Assembly: GCA_031292015.1 (NCBI GenBank)
Contig: JARLHY010000104.1
Coordinates: 1 to 48,709 of the forward strand
Reading direction: 5' to 3'
Length of the DNA stretch: 48,709 bases
From: Negativicutes bacterium
GTDB taxonomy: Bacteria; Bacillota_C; Negativicutes; Sporomusales_B; JARLHX01
The notes beneath the pieces were generated by a model that saw only the letters and a program-made list of their open reading frames with translations, was not told where the DNA came from and ran no database searches. Below are positions 1 through 9,084 of this stretch, piece by piece. The position numbers were made by a program, and so were the translations under genes. Position 1 is the first letter of the stretch. Every line of letters begins with the position of its first letter.

Positions 1-790
1 AGGCGCCGCCACAGGTCCCACATCCGGTGATGATGGCGTCGTATGGCTCACGTGTCAAACATTTTACATTCTGTTCCGCCAAATACCGGCCTACGGCAAA
101 GTCTCCAGAGGTAAAAGCAGGAGCACCGCAACAGTATTGATTTGAAGGAATCACAACTTCAATATCATTTTCACGCAGAATCTCCACCACAGCTTCCCCT
201 GCGCCAGGATAGACGTAATTTAGCATACAACCAGTGAAAAACGCCACCCGGGCTTTTGGCTTAGGCACCAGGTTGACTTTTGGCAGCCTGCTGCGCAATG
301 GCCGGATTGCCAGCGGCGGTATCAGACGTCTTGCATTAAGACCGGCTGCGGGGACGGGAATTCTCGGTAATTTTCCTCTTCCATCGGGGGAGTTTTTAAA
401 AACCAGATTTTGAAATACAGCTCCGCTTTTTAATCCCAGGTCAAACAGTTTTCTATAAGTAAGACCGGTAAATGCTATTTTCTTAATGAAAGGAACTCCG
501 TTTTTTTCTGCCAACACTTTGCGAGCACTTAGAAAGAGGTCGTTCGTATTGACTCCCGAAGGGCAGCCCGCGACACACGCTTTGCACAACAAGCATTTGG
601 ACATACGTTCTTGCAGTTCCGGCGTTAAATCAAGCTTACTTTCGGTGATCGCTTCAAGCATCCTTACTTTGCCGCGGGCAGTAGTAGTTTCAGTGTCAGC
701 CACCTTAAATACCGGACAAATTGAGCGACATGTGCCGCAGCGAATACATTTAACAAGTTGTTTTTGCCATTCTTGAACATATCTCTCCAT
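1..790 (-). CDS. GlcF/LutA-like (Fe-S)-binding oxidoreductase subunit (C-terminus cut by window edge)
   Basis: The frame is open from ATG at 790 to the left edge, giving 263 codons, so the C-terminus is missing. Two 4Fe-4S ferredoxin motifs are visible near the N-terminus: CIRCGTCRSICP (about residues 15-26) and CLLCKACVAGCP (about 65-76). Further on are a CCG-type domain (FFTGCML, then QYCCGAP) and a final TGCGTCGG stretch. This order is that of glycolate oxidase subunit GlcF and related lactate/2-hydroxyacid dehydrogenase Fe-S subunits, which pass electrons from an FAD subunit toward quinone or another carrier. It starts 13 bases after the stop of the GlcE-like gene, as expected for a two-subunit enzyme. 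The exact substrate cannot be read from sequence. Confidence 0.9.
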   Translation of the reverse strand, partial: MERYVQEWQKQLVKCIRCGTCRSICPVFKVADTETTTARGKVRMLEAITESKLDLTPELQERMSKCLLCKACVAGCPSGVNTNDLFLSARKVLAEKNGVPFIKKIAFTGLTYRKLFDLGLKSGAVFQNLVFKNSPDGRGKLPRIPVPAAGLNARRLIPPLAIRPLRSRLPKVNLVPKPKARVAFFTGCMLNYVYPGAGEAVVEILRENDIEVVIPSNQYCCGAPAFTSGDFAVGRYLAEQNVKCLTREPYDAIITGCGTCGGA

Positions 791-803
791 GTTTTCCAAA
801 GCC

Positions 804-1994
804 CTACCCCCCAAAAATTCTGGCCGGATCAAATTTCTTTTTCATTTCTTGTTCCAACAGTACCAAGGGGGTGGTTTGAAATTGTCCCGATAATCGAGAA
901 TACTTACCTGACACATATCCACCAGCCTCTTTAGCAAGGCCTATAATTTCTTGAATCAGATCTTGCGCTTTACCAATGTCGTTTTGGTCAAAATAGACAT
1001 GAAGTTTTCCTACGCCGATTTGCCCAAACAAGCCCGCCCGAATTTTCCTGTTTTGAGTCACAGTATAGAACCGTTCAATAAAATGTCTCTGGTCTTCTGA
1101 ATGAAACTTGAATTCATCGGTTAAGGAAAAACCATGAGTTGGAGAAAATAGTTCCCTCCAGTCGCTGAGATTAACCGAAGCACCCGTCTCGTCGAAACTT
1201 GCATCTCTCACACTTTGTAAGACAAGCCTCACTCTTCCCCACTGTTCATCGACCTCAGCACTAACGCCATCTAACTCCAACACTGCAAGGTGATTTGGCG
1301 AACCATTTTCCGCGCCCGCCATAAGTCTTGTCTTCGCATCAATCCAAAATAAATATGCCGGAACAATTCTCATCTCACGCAAGGCGTCCACAAAACCGCA
1401 AAGACCATCGAAGCCCGGAAACTCGATTCCGACTTTTTTTTTCATCTCCGGTCTTGGTGATAATTTCAGCAAGAACTTGACTGTCACTCCGAAGTCACTA
1501 TAGGGACCATTCATAAACCGTGTAAAATCATAACCAGTGACATTCTTCACGGTTTTACCACCTGTTTTCAGCAGTTCGCCGTTTGGCACCACTATTTCGC
1601 TGCCCATCAGAAAATGCTTGGCAAAACCATATTTTGAACTTGCAACATTAGAGCAACCTTCATGATAAAATTGTCCGACTGTCTTTTCTCCAAAAAAAGG
1701 ATTGTCGCCAGGAATAAAGCGCAGACCCTTTTCCAGAAGCGCTGCATTAAGTTGATTGATTTTGACACCTGGATCAACAGTTGCAATAAGATTGGCTGTA
1801 TCAATTTCTAAAATCCGGTTCAGATTTGATAACTCCAGTTTTATTCCGTCCTGTACCGGTGAACGATAAGCGTACAATTGCCTGCCCTCTTTAGCTGCCA
1901 GTTGCATTGCCGCTTGTACCTCAAGTATATTTGACACAATTAGACAGGTTACATTCCGTGATGTGCTCCCATCCTTCAAAAGGCAGTTTTCCAT
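804..1994 (-). CDS. GlcE-like FAD-binding oxidoreductase subunit
   Basis: This 396-residue protein has the PCMH-type FAD domain of the glycolate oxidase/VAO family. Visible family blocks are VDPGVKINQLNAALLEKGL, TVGQFYHEGCSNVASSKYG and GGKTVKNVTGYDFTRFMNG. The N-terminal loop that normally reads RGxGT is here AYRSPVQDG, so part of the pyrophosphate-binding turn is unusual, as in some GlcE-type subunits. A clean AGGAGG lies 5 bases before the ATG at 1994. Together with the following Fe-S subunit it probably oxidises a 2-hydroxyacid made or used by the upstream catabolic genes. That substrate link is inferred from context only. Confidence 0.85.
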   Translation of the reverse strand: MENCLLKDGSTSRNVTCLIVSNILEVQAAMQLAAKEGRQLYAYRSPVQDGIKLELSNLNRILEIDTANLIATVDPGVKINQLNAALLEKGLRFIPGDNPFFGEKTVGQFYHEGCSNVASSKYGFAKHFLMGSEIVVPNGELLKTGGKTVKNVTGYDFTRFMNGPYSDFGVTVKFLLKLSPRPEMKKKVGIEFPGFDGLCGFVDALREMRIVPAYLFWIDAKTRLMAGAENGSPNHLAVLELDGVSAEVDEQWGRVRLVLQSVRDASFDETGASVNLSDWRELFSPTHGFSLTDEFKFHSEDQRHFIERFYTVTQNRKIRAGLFGQIGVGKLHVYFDQNDIGKAQDLIQEIIGLAKEAGGYVSGKYSRLSGQFQTTPLVLLEQEMKKKFDPARIFGG

Positions 1995-2154
1995 CTTTAC
2001 CTCCTACGAATATATCGGCGATGGATCCAACAACCAGGAGCCCGACTTGTCGGTACCCTCCAGTCCATTCCGCCTTTTTGCCTCATATGCATTATGATGA
2101 TGCGCTTCGTCCTACCCGCTCGTCGGTCGGATTTTTTTACCTAAAGAGACTTCA

Positions 2155-4116
2155 TCAGACCTGAAACTTACTGATCGCCATTTGCAGGTCTTGCGCCAAA
2201 CTGGCCAGATTCTGGCTGGCGGATGCGATCTCTTGCATGGAAGCAGACTGTTCCTCTGTGGCTGCAGAAACCGTCTGGGCCTCACCGGTCGCTTTTTTTG
2301 TCAGTTGATCGATTTGCTGAACAGAGGACACGATTTGTTGACTGCCGCTGGCTAATTGCCGGATAGCCGTCGAAATTTCTTCGACCCGGTCAGCCAGGTC
2401 CGTCACCAGAGCGATAATTTCCCGGAAGGCTTTCCCGGCCTCATTTACGACCCCGGTGCCGGCGTTAACTTCTCTCGTGCCAGCATCCATGGCACTAACG
2501 GCCTGATCTGTCTCGCCCCGAATTTCGCCGATCAGATGCGCTATCTGTTTCGCCGCCTCCTGGGACTGTTCAGCCAGTTTGCGGACCTCTTCGGCCACGA
2601 CGGCGAATCCGCGCCCCTGTTCACCCGCCCGGGCCGCCTCGATGGCGGCGTTAAGAGCGAGCAGATTGGTCTGCCCTGCAATCCCGGAGATCGTGTCGAC
2701 AATCTGCCCGATTTCTTTCGACCGCTCACCCAGTCGTGCGACAACCCGGGCCGAAGCGCTGACCGTCTGTTCCAGCCCAAGCATTTGTTGAACCGCACAC
2801 TCTACTGATTTGCCGCCTTCTTTTGCGGTTTCCGCGGTTTTCGTCGACTGCTCCGAAACTGCGGTCGCGTTGGACGCGACCTGTCGGATGCTTTCCGACA
2901 TTTGCCGCGCAATCACCGAAGCTTCCTGCACCACATGGCTCTGCTCATCAGCCCCTTGAGCCACTTCGGTTATTGATGCGGCCACCTGGTTGGCGGCCTG
3001 GGCCGACTGTCCGGCGCTGGCGGTCAGTTGCTCCGCCGACGCCGCTACCCTGTGAGCGTTTCCTTGTACTTGTCCGATCAGTTGTTTCAAATTGGTCACC
3101 ATGGTATCAAAGGCCTTCGCCAGCAGTCCGATTTCATCGTTGGAAGCCAGTTCGATCTTCCGGGTAAGGTCGCCCTGGGCGATCTGGCTAGCCATGTTCT
3201 GCATCTTTAGAATCGGATCGCTGAAACGTCTGGCGACTAAAAGGACCAATCCCCCGACAATCGCCAAGACAACCAGGGTAACAGCCCCCAGTATGATGGA
3301 CAGGGAACGGGTCTTAGCCGTTATGACGGTGTAGGGTTCTTCCAGGCAGATCAGCCAGCCTGTTCGGGCTTGATAAGCGTACGACACCAGCTTTTTCCCT
3401 GCTGACGGATCTTCGATGACCGCATACCCGTTTTTCTTTTCCGCCAATCCTGTCTTGACAAAACTTACGGCGCTCATATCAGTCCGGTCTTGAACCAGCT
3501 TGGTGTCCGGGTGGGCCAATATTTTGCCACCGCTGTCAATTACATATCCGACAGTCCCGTTCGCAGAAAGGTTTTTGACGAACTCGCTGATCTTGGTCAA
3601 CTCAATCGTTCCTTGCATGACCCCGACGATCGCTCCTTGGTCGGCGCTGCGGACCGGAGTCGCCATGACAATTGCCGGCTGATTCGTATTTTTGCTGACA
3701 ATAACCTCTGAGATTACGTCTTCATTCCCTTTTAAGGCTGACTGAACATAGGCGCGATCCGCCAGGTTAAACAGCGAAAGGTTGTCGCCGCGCGCCACCA
3801 TATAACCGGTAGCATCGTCAAAACAAAAAGCAATATCCGGATAAGCCTTGAATGCCTCAACAAGCACCCCTTTGACTTGTGGCACATCAACCGCCCTGGC
3901 GGCGGGATTTGTGGCAATAACCCTGATCGTGGTCAGCGGCCGGTCCAGGAAACCGTCGATTTGCAATTGAAGCTCGCCGGTCAATTCCCTGCACTGGTTG
4001 ATTGTTTCTTCCTCCAGCGTTGTGCTCAGATAGCGAATGGAGATAAAAGACAACGTTACAAGTGGTATGAAACTCAACAAAACCATGATGACAACCAGTT
4101 TTGTTCTTATCTTCAA
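2155..4116 (-). CDS. methyl-accepting chemotaxis protein (Cache sensor, HAMP, signalling domain)
   Basis: About 653 residues. A membrane segment (residues 5-28) is followed by a periplasmic double-Cache-like sensor (about 32-270), a second membrane segment (about 275-298), HAMP, and a long methyl-accepting coiled coil. The coiled coil carries the conserved hairpin tip ([21 protein letters not shown]). No CheR/CheB-tethering C-terminal pentapeptide is seen. TTG at 4116 is preferred because it lies 10 bases after AAGAGGG; a GTG at 4125 sits directly on that site. The gene lies inside a catabolic run, between the lactonase-like and GlcE genes, so it probably senses the substrate imported by this cluster. 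The ligand is unknown. Confidence 0.93.
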   Translation of the reverse strand: MKIRTKLVVIMVLLSFIPLVTLSFISIRYLSTTLEEETINQCRELTGELQLQIDGFLDRPLTTIRVIATNPAARAVDVPQVKGVLVEAFKAYPDIAFCFDDATGYMVARGDNLSLFNLADRAYVQSALKGNEDVISEVIVSKNTNQPAIVMATPVRSADQGAIVGVMQGTIELTKISEFVKNLSANGTVGYVIDSGGKILAHPDTKLVQDRTDMSAVSFVKTGLAEKKNGYAVIEDPSAGKKLVSYAYQARTGWLICLEEPYTVITAKTRSLSIILGAVTLVVLAIVGGLVLLVARRFSDPILKMQNMASQIAQGDLTRKIELASNDEIGLLAKAFDTMVTNLKQLIGQVQGNAHRVAASAEQLTASAGQSAQAANQVAASITEVAQGADEQSHVVQEASVIARQMSESIRQVASNATAVSEQSTKTAETAKEGGKSVECAVQQMLGLEQTVSASARVVARLGERSKEIGQIVDTISGIAGQTNLLALNAAIEAARAGEQGRGFAVVAEEVRKLAEQSQEAAKQIAHLIGEIRGETDQAVSAMDAGTREVNAGTGVVNEAGKAFREIIALVTDLADRVEEISTAIRQLASGSQQIVSSVQQIDQLTKKATGEAQTVSAATEEQSASMQEIASASQNLASLAQDLQMAISKFQV

Positions 4117-4157
4117 AAAGCACACACCCTCTTTTTATCGGTCAATAGCTCGTGTTT

Positions 4158-5123
4158 CTAGAAGCGGTACAGAACTGTCGGATTGTCCACCAGGATGCGG
4201 TTACGAGTGGCTTCATCCGGTACCCATTTCGCTAAAAGGTCGAGGAGAAGAGCATCGTCAGGCTTGACGGTTTTTTCTGACGGATGCGGCCAGTTACTTC
4301 CCCAGACCAATCGGTCTGGTGCTTCTTTAACATACGCTTTTATCACCTCGCCGCTGTCGGCATACGTCGGCGGACCGACCTTTGACTCATGGTAGACGGC
4401 AGACAGTTTTACCCAGGCCTTGGCCTGCTGTAATAGCCCCGTGATGACTCCGAATGCCGGATGACTGACATCCGCAACGCTACCTAGGTGATCAAACACT
4501 ACCTGACAGGGAATGCGCTTCCATAAATCCGAGCCAGCCAAGATCTGTTGTTCGGTGGCATAAACCTGGATGTGCCACCCGAAGTCTGTCACCCGAGCGG
4601 CCAGCGATTCCACCATATCCATGCTGGTCGCCCCGCCCGGTGTCGCCAGGTTAATGCGGATACCCCTCACTCCGGCTGCGTCCAGCCTTTTCAGCTCAGC
4701 ATCAGATACTTGATCGTTAACCACTGCAATCCCACGCGTCGTCACTGGTCCGAACTGGTTAAGAACCTCTGTCAGCCCACTGTTGTCCACGCCATAGGTA
4801 GAAGGTTGTACGACCACGTTGCGTGTAGTGCCGAGCCGTTTCTGCAGCAACCGGTAATCAGCAATAGTAGCATCAGGCGGCCGCAATGTCGAATTGGGAT
4901 CCAACCCAAAACGCGCCTCGTAGATATGATGATGACAGTCGGTTGCGTTCGGTGGCATCTTGGTACGGGCTTTATGTGTGCCGGCCGAATACGGCACGAT
5001 GATCTCCTCCTCTGTGGATTGAAGCGCGGCGTAACCTTGACGAAGGCTCATTCCGCTCAGAGCCGCCACCGCAAAACCAGCCCTCTTAAGAAAAGTAAGA
5101 CGAGTAATCTTTGAGTCGCTCAC
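4158..5123 (-). CDS. exported amidohydrolase-2 family protein (2-pyrone-dicarboxylate lactonase/galactarolactone isomerase-like)
   Basis: This 321-residue TIM-barrel hydrolase of the Amidohydro_2 family has DCHHHIY at residues 62-68, FDHLG in the middle and WGSNWPHP near the end. The last motif commonly has Asp where Asn is seen here. The closest family pattern I recall is LigI/galactarolactone isomerase, lactone-opening enzymes that act without a bound metal. The N-terminus (TRLTFLKRAG, then a hydrophobic stretch and GYA) looks like a Tat signal with only one of the two arginines, so it may be exported. GTG at 5123 has AGGAGG 6 bases upstream. It follows the DASS carrier gene by 19 bases, so the product is probably taken up by that carrier. 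Confidence 0.8.
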   Translation of the reverse strand: MSDSKITRLTFLKRAGFAVAALSGMSLRQGYAALQSTEEEIIVPYSAGTHKARTKMPPNATDCHHHIYEARFGLDPNSTLRPPDATIADYRLLQKRLGTTRNVVVQPSTYGVDNSGLTEVLNQFGPVTTRGIAVVNDQVSDAELKRLDAAGVRGIRINLATPGGATSMDMVESLAARVTDFGWHIQVYATEQQILAGSDLWKRIPCQVVFDHLGSVADVSHPAFGVITGLLQQAKAWVKLSAVYHESKVGPPTYADSGEVIKAYVKEAPDRLVWGSNWPHPSEKTVKPDDALLLDLLAKWVPDEATRNRILVDNPTVLYRF

Positions 5124-5142
5124 AATAATCCTCCTCTCGCTT

Positions 5143-6594
5143 TTAGACCAATCCCATCCAGCGCCAGTAAGTCACATAAAACAGCAACCAAAGGAATATT
5201 CCACATATCACAAATGGAATCGATATCCTTATGAAGTCTTTTGCTTCAAAAGTATCGGTTGCATAAGGGATCATGGTCTGCGGCGAATTTACCGGCAGCA
5301 GGCATGCGAACAACAAGACATAAGAGGAGGCATAGGTCATTCCCGCGATCGGCAAATTGGGGGTTTTTGCACTCAGCAGGAACCCCAAAATAGTTGGAAT
5401 CAGCGCCGCGGTTGCGGATGTGCTGCTGGAAAAAGCCATTCGCACAAAGAACAGGGCTACAGCAAAAGCGATCATGATCATAAACGGCGACATTTCGGTT
5501 ACTCCCATAGCTCCCAGAGAGTTTTTGGCAAGCCAGGTGGCCGCGCCTGTTTTCAGCAGCAGTTCGCCTAAAGAAATTCCTGCCGCAAAAAGCAGCATCG
5601 TCCCCAAATCCACTTTTTTGGCAACGCTTTTCCATTCCGCGACCCCGACAACCGGAGACAGCAGCACCATCACCGCAATAATTGACACGCTGTTGGCGTC
5701 GATGTTGTGCCAAGGCTCAGTGGCCCAGGCCACGATTGTCGCCACAAGAATGATGAGAACCTTCTTCTCGACCCGCCGCATCGGTCCGAGCGCCTGCAGT
5801 TCCTGGGCGACAATCGCCTGCCCCCCGGGGACTTCGTCAAACTCGAATTTCAGCATCCGCGTCAGCAGGAAATACAGAACAACCGCCAGCACAATGGCAA
5901 ACGGCTCCCCATAGATTAGCCAGTCAATCCATGATATTGTTTTGCCGGTCATTTTTTCGACAAACGACACCACCACCGGGTTTTGGGCGGCACCGCTTAA
6001 AACGCCAAGCCCAGAAATGGATGAAGATAGGGCGATAGCCAGCAGCAGGGCCTTGGCGAACCCGCCTTTTCTGCTGAGCTTCAGGGCATCAATCAGGCCC
6101 AGGGCAATCGGGGTCAGGGTGGCCGCCCGGGCGATGATCGACGGAATGAAAAAAGCAAATACATACATAGCCAGGATCATGCTGAAAATAATGTTATTTG
6201 TTTTTGTGCCGAAACACTTTAATATCGTCAAGGCCATCCGTCGTTCGAGACCGGTTTCCAAGATGATCGCCGCCAGAAACAACCCGGCCGCGACCAGCAC
6301 CCAGCCGCTGTTGGTAAAACCGCTCAAGGCCAGCGGAATGGCCTTGCCTGTTCCGAGAAGCCCCGCTCCTCCAGTGCCGGCCGGCGCAAAACCAAGTGCC
6401 AAAACAAGAAAGGCGATGATGGCGATTGCACTGAGCGGATAAGAAATCGCCTCCGAGATCCAGACAATTACCGCGAAAACCAAGACCGCCAAGACTCTTT
6501 GACCTTCCACCGACAACCCGGCGAAGGGTCCGGCGGCCATGATTCCCAGCATACTGATTATCGCGAGAACAAGCCAGAACATTTTTCGGTTCAT
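5143..6594 (-). CDS. DASS (SLC13/CitT-type) anion:sodium symporter
   Basis: This very hydrophobic 483-residue protein has about 12 membrane segments and the two internally repeated halves of divalent anion/sodium symporters. The substrate-loop motifs are SSSISGLGVLSGAAQNP in the first half and SSSTSATAALIPT in the second. They are diverged from the usual SNT signatures, so the anion may differ from a simple C4-dicarboxylate. It is followed at once by the exported lactonase-like gene and preceded by another solute symporter. It probably imports a di- or tricarboxylate in exchange for Na+ or another anion. Confidence 0.88.
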   Translation of the reverse strand: MNRKMFWLVLAIISMLGIMAAGPFAGLSVEGQRVLAVLVFAVIVWISEAISYPLSAIAIIAFLVLALGFAPAGTGGAGLLGTGKAIPLALSGFTNSGWVLVAAGLFLAAIILETGLERRMALTILKCFGTKTNNIIFSMILAMYVFAFFIPSIIARAATLTPIALGLIDALKLSRKGGFAKALLLAIALSSSISGLGVLSGAAQNPVVVSFVEKMTGKTISWIDWLIYGEPFAIVLAVVLYFLLTRMLKFEFDEVPGGQAIVAQELQALGPMRRVEKKVLIILVATIVAWATEPWHNIDANSVSIIAVMVLLSPVVGVAEWKSVAKKVDLGTMLLFAAGISLGELLLKTGAATWLAKNSLGAMGVTEMSPFMIMIAFAVALFFVRMAFSSSTSATAALIPTILGFLLSAKTPNLPIAGMTYASSYVLLFACLLPVNSPQTMIPYATDTFEAKDFIRISIPFVICGIFLWLLFYVTYWRWMGLV

Positions 6595-6699
6595 GATTCA
6601 TCAGTCTCCAATCAGTTCATTTTCCGAACTTTTCCGGCAGGTAAAAGGCTGCTGTTATCCTGAGATTCAACTAAGGTGGGGTTCGTTGCCGGACGCCGT

Positions 6700-8085
6700 C
6701 TAAGCGGTTTTTCGCCTGGTGAATAAACTCACCAGAATCAACGTGACGAGGCTGACCGCGAGTCCCGGATACAGTGGATCCATCCCCTTGGGATACGCCA
6801 GGAACCATGCGAAGTTGGCCAGCGGCCCAAGCAGTGTCGCTACGACCCCGGCGGTCGGTGTCACCAAACGTGAGAAGAACATTGCTCCGATGAGGGGGAA
6901 CAGTACAGTACAGCCCCGCAGTCCCATTGATAAAAAGCCCCAGCCCAGGATGAGGGAGCCGAAGTTGCCGTTGGCAATCACCGCCGGAGTCACGCAGATG
7001 ACGACAATAAGGATACGCTGCACCAGCAGCCGTTCTTTTCCCTCCGCCTGCGGCCGGAAAAACTTCTGATATATATCGCGGGTAAACATCGTAGAAATCC
7101 CGAGGGTTTGCCCCGCCCAGCTGGCAATGGGGGTAACAAGCAGGGTCGCCAGCGTCATTCCTGCCACAACCGGCGGCAGAAAATTCATAATGAAGACCGG
7201 CAAAACCTCGCTGGAAGGAGTGCCTGGGAAATTGGCCCGCATGTATAAACCCACAAGTATACCCCCGAGGCCCACCACAGGTGTAATAAGTGCCGAAACC
7301 AAGACCCCTTTGCGGGATGCGGCGACGCTTTCTCCGGCTATAATGGCCTGAAAATAGATTTGGGTGGAAACCAAACCCACCAGCAGGGAAAATCCTGCCG
7401 CAAGATCCTTGCCAACGCCGCGGCCAAACAGGGAGAACCAGGGGAAAGGGGGGAACGCGGCTGTCATGCCTGCGATACCGCCCATGAAAACATAAGCGAG
7501 AATCCCACAGGTTACCATGGTTATGCAAAGCAGCCCCACTTTAAAAATGCCGGTCCACCCGGCCCCCCATACGCCGCCGAAAATGACATAGGAAAGAACG
7601 AAAAAGACCCCCAGCATCAGGGCAGGCAAGGGGCCGACATGAAACATGGCCCCCATTACCGCCACAAACGATAAAACATTGCCGACAGTGTTGATAAGGA
7701 TCCCTGCGGTCGTAAAGACGGTGGAAACAGGGCCAACGCTTGTGCCATAGGTTTTTACCAAATACTGAGGTATTGTCTCAACTGAACTTTGATACCAAGG
7801 GCGAACGAACACCAGAGCAAGGATGACGAATGCTATACCGGCGCCCAGCGTGAACCACCATGCGGAAAATCCGAACTCAAACGCCAGCTGCGCTGTACCA
7901 ATGGTGGAAGATCCACCGATCAGCGTCCCCATGATGGTACCGGATACTACTCCCCAGCCGGCCTTTCTCCCGCTAGATGAAAAATCTGCCGACGATTTAA
8001 CCTTGCGCCCGGCATAAAGCCCCACTATGGTTAAGAGAACAAGTGTGGCCACAATTCCGCCGATATGACCCGAAGTCAGTACCAT
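6700..8085 (-). CDS. sodium:solute symporter family (SSS) transporter
   Basis: 461 residues with about 13 predicted membrane helices. The N-terminal pattern is typical of the SSS/SLC5 family (GLYAGRKVKSSADF, SGRKAGWGVVSG, GGSSTIGTAQLAFEFG). The ATG at 8085 is preceded by AAGGAG at 7 bases. Members import sugars, amino acids, carboxylates or vitamins with Na+, and the solute cannot be read here. Its place between the DUF6282 hydrolase and the DASS carrier suggests uptake of a related compound, for example the intact lactone or ester rather than the free acid. A 105-base gap separates it from the DASS gene, with no hairpin I can support. Confidence 0.88.
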   Translation of the reverse strand: MVLTSGHIGGIVATLVLLTIVGLYAGRKVKSSADFSSSGRKAGWGVVSGTIMGTLIGGSSTIGTAQLAFEFGFSAWWFTLGAGIAFVILALVFVRPWYQSSVETIPQYLVKTYGTSVGPVSTVFTTAGILINTVGNVLSFVAVMGAMFHVGPLPALMLGVFFVLSYVIFGGVWGAGWTGIFKVGLLCITMVTCGILAYVFMGGIAGMTAAFPPFPWFSLFGRGVGKDLAAGFSLLVGLVSTQIYFQAIIAGESVAASRKGVLVSALITPVVGLGGILVGLYMRANFPGTPSSEVLPVFIMNFLPPVVAGMTLATLLVTPIASWAGQTLGISTMFTRDIYQKFFRPQAEGKERLLVQRILIVVICVTPAVIANGNFGSLILGWGFLSMGLRGCTVLFPLIGAMFFSRLVTPTAGVVATLLGPLANFAWFLAYPKGMDPLYPGLAVSLVTLILVSLFTRRKTA

Positions 8086-8118
8086 AACAATCTCCTTTTT
8101 CGCATTTCTCAGGCACTG

Positions 8119-9042
8119 CTAACGTAAACCCAGCAGGCTAAGCGGATTATCGCGGACCATCATCCTGATGTCTTTCGGTGAAATCCCGTTGTCCAGCATC
8201 GCCCGGATAAAACCGGCGAGCCCAACAGCCGGGCTGTCATTATTTACCTGGCCGAAATCGGTCGCCATCACGCAGGCTTCAGCGCCAACCGCTTTAATAT
8301 TCCGGACGTATACTTCCGGGGGCACCTTTCCCCTCCCGGCAGTCAACGTCGTCATATTGAACGCAACCCACTCGAACATGACCCCCTGTCGAGCCAGCTC
8401 TTTCATAGTCTGAAGCGGCATATTGATCCGCGGAGCTTCCGGATGAGTGATAACGATTTTTTTGACACCCTTTGTCTTGGCCAGCGCAACGACCTTTTCA
8501 CTTTCCTGATAAGAAATATGGCCGGTACCGAGAATAACGTCTTTTTGGGCGACCAGTTCCATGATTTCGTGCAGTTCAGGCAAAAACTTCCCTTCTTCAT
8601 CGAAAAGAGGCACCGTGCCGAGAGAAATCCGTTTATGGAATTCAATATCGTTGACCGCAGATTGGGTAGGGAGCCAGACCGCTTTGGCTCCCAGGGTCAG
8701 CTCGGTTTCTACGGCAAGAGGATTCAGCCCTCCCATAGGTTGATTCAGAACAATGCCGCCGAAAGCCAGTACTCCCCCCACGGCCTCCTGCGCCAATACC
8801 GCGCGGACTGTAGTCGGCGTCGCATGGCATTTTAGCATTACGCCGATGATTCCGGCCGCTTTGGCGTCCCGCAATAGTTCGATATCGCTCGCCTTCCGGG
8901 GAACAATATCCGGCGCGCCATGCACATGCATCTCGATAGCCCCGTTCAGCAAATCGTTGACATCCGCTGCCGACAAGCCAAGATTCCCCTTGGCTATGGT
9001 GCCAGGCGAACAATTATCAGTTCCGCTGGAATTTTTTTTCAT
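8119..9042 (-). CDS. DUF6282 family amidohydrolase-like protein
   Basis: 307 residues with an amidohydrolase-type barrel. EMHVHGAPDIVPRK (residues 37-50) carries the HxH metal pair (H39, H41), followed by MLKCHATPT, LGTGHIS, VITHPEAPR and ATDFGQ, which supply candidate metal and catalytic residues in the usual order. I recognise this as the DUF6282 family, whose chemistry is not established. It has no signal peptide, so it acts in the cytoplasm. ATG at 9042 follows GGGGGAG by 7 bases. It lies between the carboxyltransferase and the SSS carrier, so it may process the imported compound before or after CoA activation. Confidence 0.8.
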   Translation of the reverse strand: MKKNSSGTDNCSPGTIAKGNLGLSAADVNDLLNGAIEMHVHGAPDIVPRKASDIELLRDAKAAGIIGVMLKCHATPTTVRAVLAQEAVGGVLAFGGIVLNQPMGGLNPLAVETELTLGAKAVWLPTQSAVNDIEFHKRISLGTVPLFDEEGKFLPELHEIMELVAQKDVILGTGHISYQESEKVVALAKTKGVKKIVITHPEAPRINMPLQTMKELARQGVMFEWVAFNMTTLTAGRGKVPPEVYVRNIKAVGAEACVMATDFGQVNNDSPAVGLAGFIRAMLDNGISPKDIRMMVRDNPLSLLGLR

Positions 9043-9084
9043 TACGACGCTCCCCCAATCGCTATTTGATTAGATTTTTCAGTA

